Source: WTFY01 sp964614915
GTDB taxonomy: Bacteria > Pseudomonadota > Gammaproteobacteria > UBA4575
Assembly: GCA_964614915.1 (NCBI GenBank)
Contig: CAZTNC010000016.1
Location: forward strand, 1 to 10,006
Direction: 5' to 3'
DNA length: 10,006 nt
Position 1 is the first letter of the stretch; every line of letters begins with the position of its first letter. The notes under the pieces are model-generated. The model was given only the letters and a program-made list of their open reading frames with translations, was not told where the DNA came from and did not search any database. Both the position numbers and the translations under genes were made by a program. Positions 6,308 through 10,006 of the stretch are shown here, piece after piece.

Positions 6308-8596
6308 ATGCGCTTCTTTAGAAGATCAGTCCTGATTTGCCTGTTCGCTATGCTGACCCTGCAGGTGCAGGGCGACAGCTTCCGGGTACAGGATATCCAG
6401 ATCCAGGGCCTGGAGCGTATCGAAGCGGGCACGGTGTTCACCTACCTGCCTGTCAAGGTCGGCGACCTGGTCCATGAGGACCAGACGGCACAGATTGTCC
6501 GCGAGCTGTACAAGACCGGCCTGTTCAAAAGCATCGAATTGCACCGGGAAGAAGACGTGCTGGTGGTGGTCGTGCAGGAAAGGCCCGGCATTGCCAGCAT
6601 TACCTTCGACGGCAACAAGATCCTCGACGACGAGCAGTTGACTGAAGTGCTGGACGACATCGGCATCGCAAGCGGCCGGGTATTCAACCGTACCGTACTT
6701 GAGCGCCTGGAAGGCGAGCTGCTCCAGCAGTACTACGCATTCGGCAAGTACAACGTCGAGATCGACACCACGGTCGATGAGCTGCCGCGCAACCGGGTGG
6801 CCGTCAGCATACTCATCGAGGAAGGCGATGTGGCCAAGATCAAGCAGGTCAAGATTGTCGGCAATGAAAGCTTCGACACCGAAACGCTGACGGAGAATTT
6901 CGAGTCCGGGCTGGCTCCCTGGTACAAGCTGTTCAGCACGCGTGACCGCTATGCCAAGCCCAAGCTGCAGGGAGACCTGGAGACCCTGCGCGCGCACTAT
7001 CTGAACTACGGCTACCTGAAATTTGACATCAAGTCCACGCAAGTCTCGCTGAGCCCGGACAAGGAAGAGATTTTCATTACTATCAATATTGACGAAGGTG
7101 ACCAGTACACGCTGGAGGACGTCAAGCTTGCAGGGAACCTGGTGTTGCCGGAAGAGCACATCCGGGCCTTGCTGTTTTTCAAGCCGGGGGAGACTTTCTC
7201 GCGCGCCAAGGTGATCGCGTCCACGGAAGCGATTCTCAACCGGCTCGGAGATGAAGGATACGCCTTCCCCAACGTCAACCCCGTCCCCGAACTGGACGAG
7301 GAAAACAAGACCGTCAAGGTCACGCTCTTTATCGATCCGGGCAAGCGCACCTACGTGCGCAGAATCAACTTCCGCGGTCACAAGATCACCCGCGACGAGG
7401 TCTACCGTCGGGAGTTGAGACAGATGGAAGGCGCCTGGTTCTCGCAAACCAGCATCGAGAACTCAAGGCGCAGGATCCTGCGGCTGTCCCACGTGGAAGA
7501 GGTGGAAGTGGAAACCCAGCGTGTGCCAGGGGTGGATGACCTGGTCGACCTGGAGTTCGAGATCAAGGAAAGACTGGCCGGAAGCTTTAACATCGGTGCC
7601 GGCTACTCCGACAGCCAGGGCGCCGTGTTCTCGACCAGTGTCAGCCAGGAAAACTTTCTGGGCACCGGCAAGACGGTTTCATTCTCGATCAATACCAGCA
7701 AGGTCAATACGATCTATGCCCTGAACTACGTGAACCCCTACTACACCATCGACGGCGTGAGCCGGGGGTTTGGTTTCAACTACGTGCAATCGGATGCGGA
7801 GGAAGCGGACATTTCGGACTTCAGCACCGACCAGTTCAGCCTCAGCACGAGCTACGGCATCCCGCTGACCGAAGTGGACCGCATCAGTGCCTTTGCGCAG
7901 GTCAGTCGCACCTCGGTGACCACCGGTGTCTACACCGCGCAGGAAATCCATGATTTCATCGAGGACAATGGCGACGACTACAACAATCTCACGGTGTCTA
8001 CCAGTTTCGTGCACGATACGCGTGATCGCAGCCTGTTCCCGAGAACCGGAAACCGCCAGCAGGCGGGTGTGGAGGTTACGTTTCCGGGAAGCGACCTGGA
8101 GTTTTACAAGGTCAGTTACAGCAATGCCTTCTATTTCCCCCTGAACCAGACCTTCGTTTTGTCGCTGGGCAGCGAAATCGGATACGGGGACAGCTTTGGC
8201 AGCACGAATGAGCTGCCGTTTTTCGAGAAGTTCTACGCGGGCGGGATCCGTACGGTGCGGGGCTATGAGAGCAACAGCCTGGGACCCAGGGACTCGCGGG
8301 ACCAGCCGTACGGCGGCAATTTCCTCACCACCCTGAGAGGACAAGTGCTGTTTCCGCCGCCGGACCTCCCCCTGTTTTCTCCCAGCAGCATGCGCCTGGC
8401 CCTGTTTGTCGATGCCGGCAATGTCTTCGAGGACGTGGATGATTTTGAAACCGGCGATCTGCGCGCTTCCTACGGGATCGGGATGAACCTGATCACGGGG
8501 TTCGGGGGCATCACGGCGGTACTGGCCTCACCTTTTAACACCCAGTCGGGAGACGATACCGAGTCCTTCCAGTTCAACCTGGGGACACGTTTTTAG
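6308..8596 (+). CDS. bamA: Outer membrane protein assembly factor BamA
   Basis: BamA is the essential core of the BAM complex, which folds and inserts beta-barrel proteins into the outer membrane. The protein has 762 residues (Escherichia coli 810), the difference probably being shorter barrel loops. A signal peptide spans residues 1-22 (basic start MRFFRR, hydrophobic core, cleavage likely after VQG). Five POTRA domains follow at about 23-92, 93-177, 178-268, 269-349 and 350-425. The 16-strand barrel fills the rest. The conserved loop-6 motif VRGY is at 650-653, followed by ESNSLGPRD. The protein ends in an aromatic C-terminal residue (NLGTRF), the usual beta-signal form. It lies 27 bases after rseP and just before skp, the usual order. 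Omp85 relatives such as TamA have fewer POTRA domains, so BamA is secure. Confidence 0.97.
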   Translation: MRFFRRSVLICLFAMLTLQVQGDSFRVQDIQIQGLERIEAGTVFTYLPVKVGDLVHEDQTAQIVRELYKTGLFKSIELHREEDVLVVVVQERPGIASITFDGNKILDDEQLTEVLDDIGIASGRVFNRTVLERLEGELLQQYYAFGKYNVEIDTTVDELPRNRVAVSILIEEGDVAKIKQVKIVGNESFDTETLTENFESGLAPWYKLFSTRDRYAKPKLQGDLETLRAHYLNYGYLKFDIKSTQVSLSPDKEEIFITINIDEGDQYTLEDVKLAGNLVLPEEHIRALLFFKPGETFSRAKVIASTEAILNRLGDEGYAFPNVNPVPELDEENKTVKVTLFIDPGKRTYVRRINFRGHKITRDEVYRRELRQMEGAWFSQTSIENSRRRILRLSHVEEVEVETQRVPGVDDLVDLEFEIKERLAGSFNIGAGYSDSQGAVFSTSVSQENFLGTGKTVSFSINTSKVNTIYALNYVNPYYTIDGVSRGFGFNYVQSDAEEADISDFSTDQFSLSTSYGIPLTEVDRISAFAQVSRTSVTTGVYTAQEIHDFIEDNGDDYNNLTVSTSFVHDTRDRSLFPRTGNRQQAGVEVTFPGSDLEFYKVSYSNAFYFPLNQTFVLSLGSEIGYGDSFGSTNELPFFEKFYAGGIRTVRGYESNSLGPRDSRDQPYGGNFLTTLRGQVLFPPPDLPLFSPSSMRLALFVDAGNVFEDVDDFETGDLRASYGIGMNLITGFGGITAVLASPFNTQSGDDTESFQFNLGTRF

Positions 8597-8602
8597 CATT
8601 TT

Positions 8603-8608
8603 GGAGAG
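8603..8608 (+). promoter_or_regulatory. Ribosome binding site of skp
   Basis: GGAGAG lies ten bases before the ATG at 8619. It favours that ATG over the in-frame TTG at 8601, which would place this motif inside the coding region and add six charged residues in front of the signal peptide. Confidence 0.55.
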
Positions 8609-8618
8609 ATTGGAAACC

Positions 8619-9128
8619 ATGGAATCAAAACTGTTCAGGAACATCATCTGGATCGGCGCCTTGCTGCTGCCGATGGCCGCCCTCGCCGAAGTCAAGATCG
8701 GCTATCTCAACCTCAGCGAAATCATGGAGAAGTCCCCGCAGGCCGAGGCCGCAAGCAAGACGCTGGAGAAGGAATTTTCCTACCGCTACGAGAAACTCAC
8801 GGCGGCCAGGGACGAGATCGTGAAGTTCGAGGAGACGCTGAAAAAGGACGGCGCCGTGATGACGGACACCCGGCGCGCGGAGCTGGAGAAGGAAATCCGC
8901 AGCAAGACAAGGGAATATGTCCGCCAGCAGGAAGAGCTCAAGGAAGATTTCAATATCCGTCGCAGCCAGGAGATGGGCAGCCTGCAGAAGAACATCAACG
9001 AGGTAGTCACGAGTCTTGCTGCAAGTGAAAAGTACGACCTGGTGGTCACGCAACCCGTGCTTTTTGCAAGCGAGCGCATCGACATCACCCCGCGCGTACT
9101 GGAGGAGCTGCAAAAACTCCAGCAATAA
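8619..9128 (+). CDS. skp: Periplasmic chaperone Skp (OmpH)
   Basis: Skp is a trimeric periplasmic chaperone that holds unfolded outer-membrane proteins and hands them to BamA. From the ATG at 8619 the protein has 169 residues, close to the usual 160. A Sec signal peptide covers residues 1-23 (MESKLFRN, hydrophobic core, cleavage after AALA), and the mature protein begins EVKIGYLNLSEIM, the typical first strand. The middle (about 50-125) is a charged Lys/Glu-rich coiled coil forming the tentacle arms. The C-terminal strand KYDLVVTQPVLFAS and a closing helix complete the OmpH domain. An in-frame TTG at 8601 is a less likely start. It lies 22 bases after bamA and nine bases before lpxD. Confidence 0.95.
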   Translation: MESKLFRNIIWIGALLLPMAALAEVKIGYLNLSEIMEKSPQAEAASKTLEKEFSYRYEKLTAARDEIVKFEETLKKDGAVMTDTRRAELEKEIRSKTREYVRQQEELKEDFNIRRSQEMGSLQKNINEVVTSLAASEKYDLVVTQPVLFASERIDITPRVLEELQKLQQ

Positions 9129-9137
9129 CTGCCCGCA

Positions 9138-10006
9138 GTGTCGTTCACCCTTGCAAAATTATCCGAGTTGACTGCCACCACCGCAGTCGGTGATGCGGAC
9201 TGTGAAATTGATCGCGTGGAAAGCCTTCAGCATGCCACGGGCGGTGCCATTACCTTTTTTGCCAACCCGAAACTGAAGCAGGACCTGAAGGACACCCGGG
9301 CTTCTGCCGTGATCCTGAAAGAGGAGCACCTGGAGAGCTGTCCGAGCAATGCGCTGCTGACGGACAACCCCTACCTGGTGTTTGCACGGGTGGCCGGTTT
9401 GCTGAACCCCCCGCCGGCACATGCACCCGGCATTCATCCGACGGCCGTGGTCTCAAAAAGTGCCACGGTGGGCGAGGGCTGCAGTATCGGCCCCGGCACC
9501 GTCATTGATGATGATTGTGTGATCGGGAATAATACCTACATCGGCCCGAACTGCTGTTTGCACGCCGCCTGTGTCATCGGCGAGCACTGCCGCCTCGTCA
9601 GCCACATTACGCTGTGCGAGAGAACGGCGTTGGGCCAGCGCGTGATCATTCATCCGGGGGTCGTGGTCGGCAGCGACGGCTTCGGACTTGCCAGCGAAGG
9701 TGACAAGTGGTTCAAGATTCCTCAACTGGGCCGGGTGCAGATCGGGGATGACGTGGAAATCGGTGCCAACACCACGATTGACTGCGGCGCCCTCGAGGAC
9801 ACCGTCCTGGAGGAAGGCGTCAAGCTCGACAACCAGATCCAGGTGGCACACAACGTCAGGATCGGAGCGCATACCGTCATCGCAGGATGTACGGGTATTT
9901 CGGGCAGCACGACGATCGGCAAGTTTTGCAAAATCGGGGGCGCCACGGCGATCGGGGGCCATCTGCGCATTGCCGATCACGTCACGCTGGGCGGCATGAC
10001 CCGGGT
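9138..10006 (+). CDS. lpxD: UDP-3-O-acylglucosamine N-acyltransferase LpxD (3' partial)
   Basis: LpxD adds the N-linked 3-hydroxyacyl chain from acyl-ACP to UDP-3-O-acylglucosamine, the third step of lipid A synthesis in the cytoplasm. The window holds 289 codons of about 340. The start is GTG at 9138, nine bases after skp, with no clear ribosome binding site; it gives the family N-terminus (V/M)SFTLAKLSELT. The uridine-binding N-domain (ITFFANPKL, then DNPYLVFARVAGLL) reaches about residue 97. A left-handed beta-helix of hexapeptide repeats follows from GIHPTAVV. GSDGFG is at 178-183 and the catalytic His238 lies in QVAHNV, matching His239 of Escherichia coli. The usually conserved TIDRGA reads TIDCGA, with Cys at 216. 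The C-terminal helices are beyond the window. LpxA is excluded by the N-domain. Confidence 0.95.
   Translation, partial: MSFTLAKLSELTATTAVGDADCEIDRVESLQHATGGAITFFANPKLKQDLKDTRASAVILKEEHLESCPSNALLTDNPYLVFARVAGLLNPPPAHAPGIHPTAVVSKSATVGEGCSIGPGTVIDDDCVIGNNTYIGPNCCLHAACVIGEHCRLVSHITLCERTALGQRVIIHPGVVVGSDGFGLASEGDKWFKIPQLGRVQIGDDVEIGANTTIDCGALEDTVLEEGVKLDNQIQVAHNVRIGAHTVIAGCTGISGSTTIGKFCKIGGATAIGGHLRIADHVTLGGMTR

Noticed and set aside
6326..7447. A 373-codon minus-strand open frame opposite bamA
   Set aside because: It lies wholly inside the clear bamA coding region; GC-rich codon bias keeps the reverse frame open. The protein is not recognisable.
8601..8618. TTG start for skp at 8601
   Set aside because: It would add six charged residues before the signal peptide and consume the ribosome binding site that serves the ATG at 8619.

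Overview
The window reads as one co-directional (+ strand) chromosomal block from a gammaproteobacterium of moderate to high GC. This lineage is inferred from the gene order and from how closely the proteins match gammaproteobacterial families; the genus is not identifiable. It is the conserved translation / isoprenoid-phospholipid / outer-membrane cluster, usually ordered rpsB-tsf-pyrH-frr-uppS-cdsA-dxr-rseP-bamA-skp-lpxD. Both ends are cut: the window opens in the last part of rpsB and closes inside lpxD. No tRNA, rRNA, insertion sequence, CRISPR array or convincing intrinsic terminator was seen. No non-coding stretch exceeds 80 bases.

Region 1 (1-2154) holds translation genes: the 3' end of rpsB (ribosomal protein S2) with an unusually long Lys/Ala/Glu/Thr-rich tail, tsf (EF-Ts) and frr (ribosome recycling factor, GTG start). 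pyrH (UMP kinase), which normally lies between tsf and frr, is missing. Only 77 bases separate the two genes, and they contain a near-perfect Shine-Dalgarno sequence with no gene behind it.

Region 2 (2188-4928) holds lipid precursor genes: uppS makes undecaprenyl diphosphate, cdsA makes CDP-diacylglycerol, and dxr catalyses the committed step of the MEP isoprenoid pathway that feeds UppS. Region 3 (4925-10006) holds envelope genes: rseP (site-2 protease of the sigma-E response), bamA (outer-membrane protein insertase), skp (periplasmic chaperone for BamA clients) and lpxD (lipid A acyltransferase). The genes are tightly packed: cdsA/dxr overlap by 8 bases, dxr/rseP by 4, and uppS/cdsA and skp/lpxD are under 10 bases apart, so translational coupling is likely.

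Most of the window is ordinary essential housekeeping DNA, and I see no new defence or mobile system. The points worth a second look are the S2 tail with its internal tandem duplication, the missing pyrH and its orphan ribosome-binding site, an Arg-to-Cys change in a conserved LpxD motif, and the A-rich, Shine-Dalgarno-poor leader of bamA.
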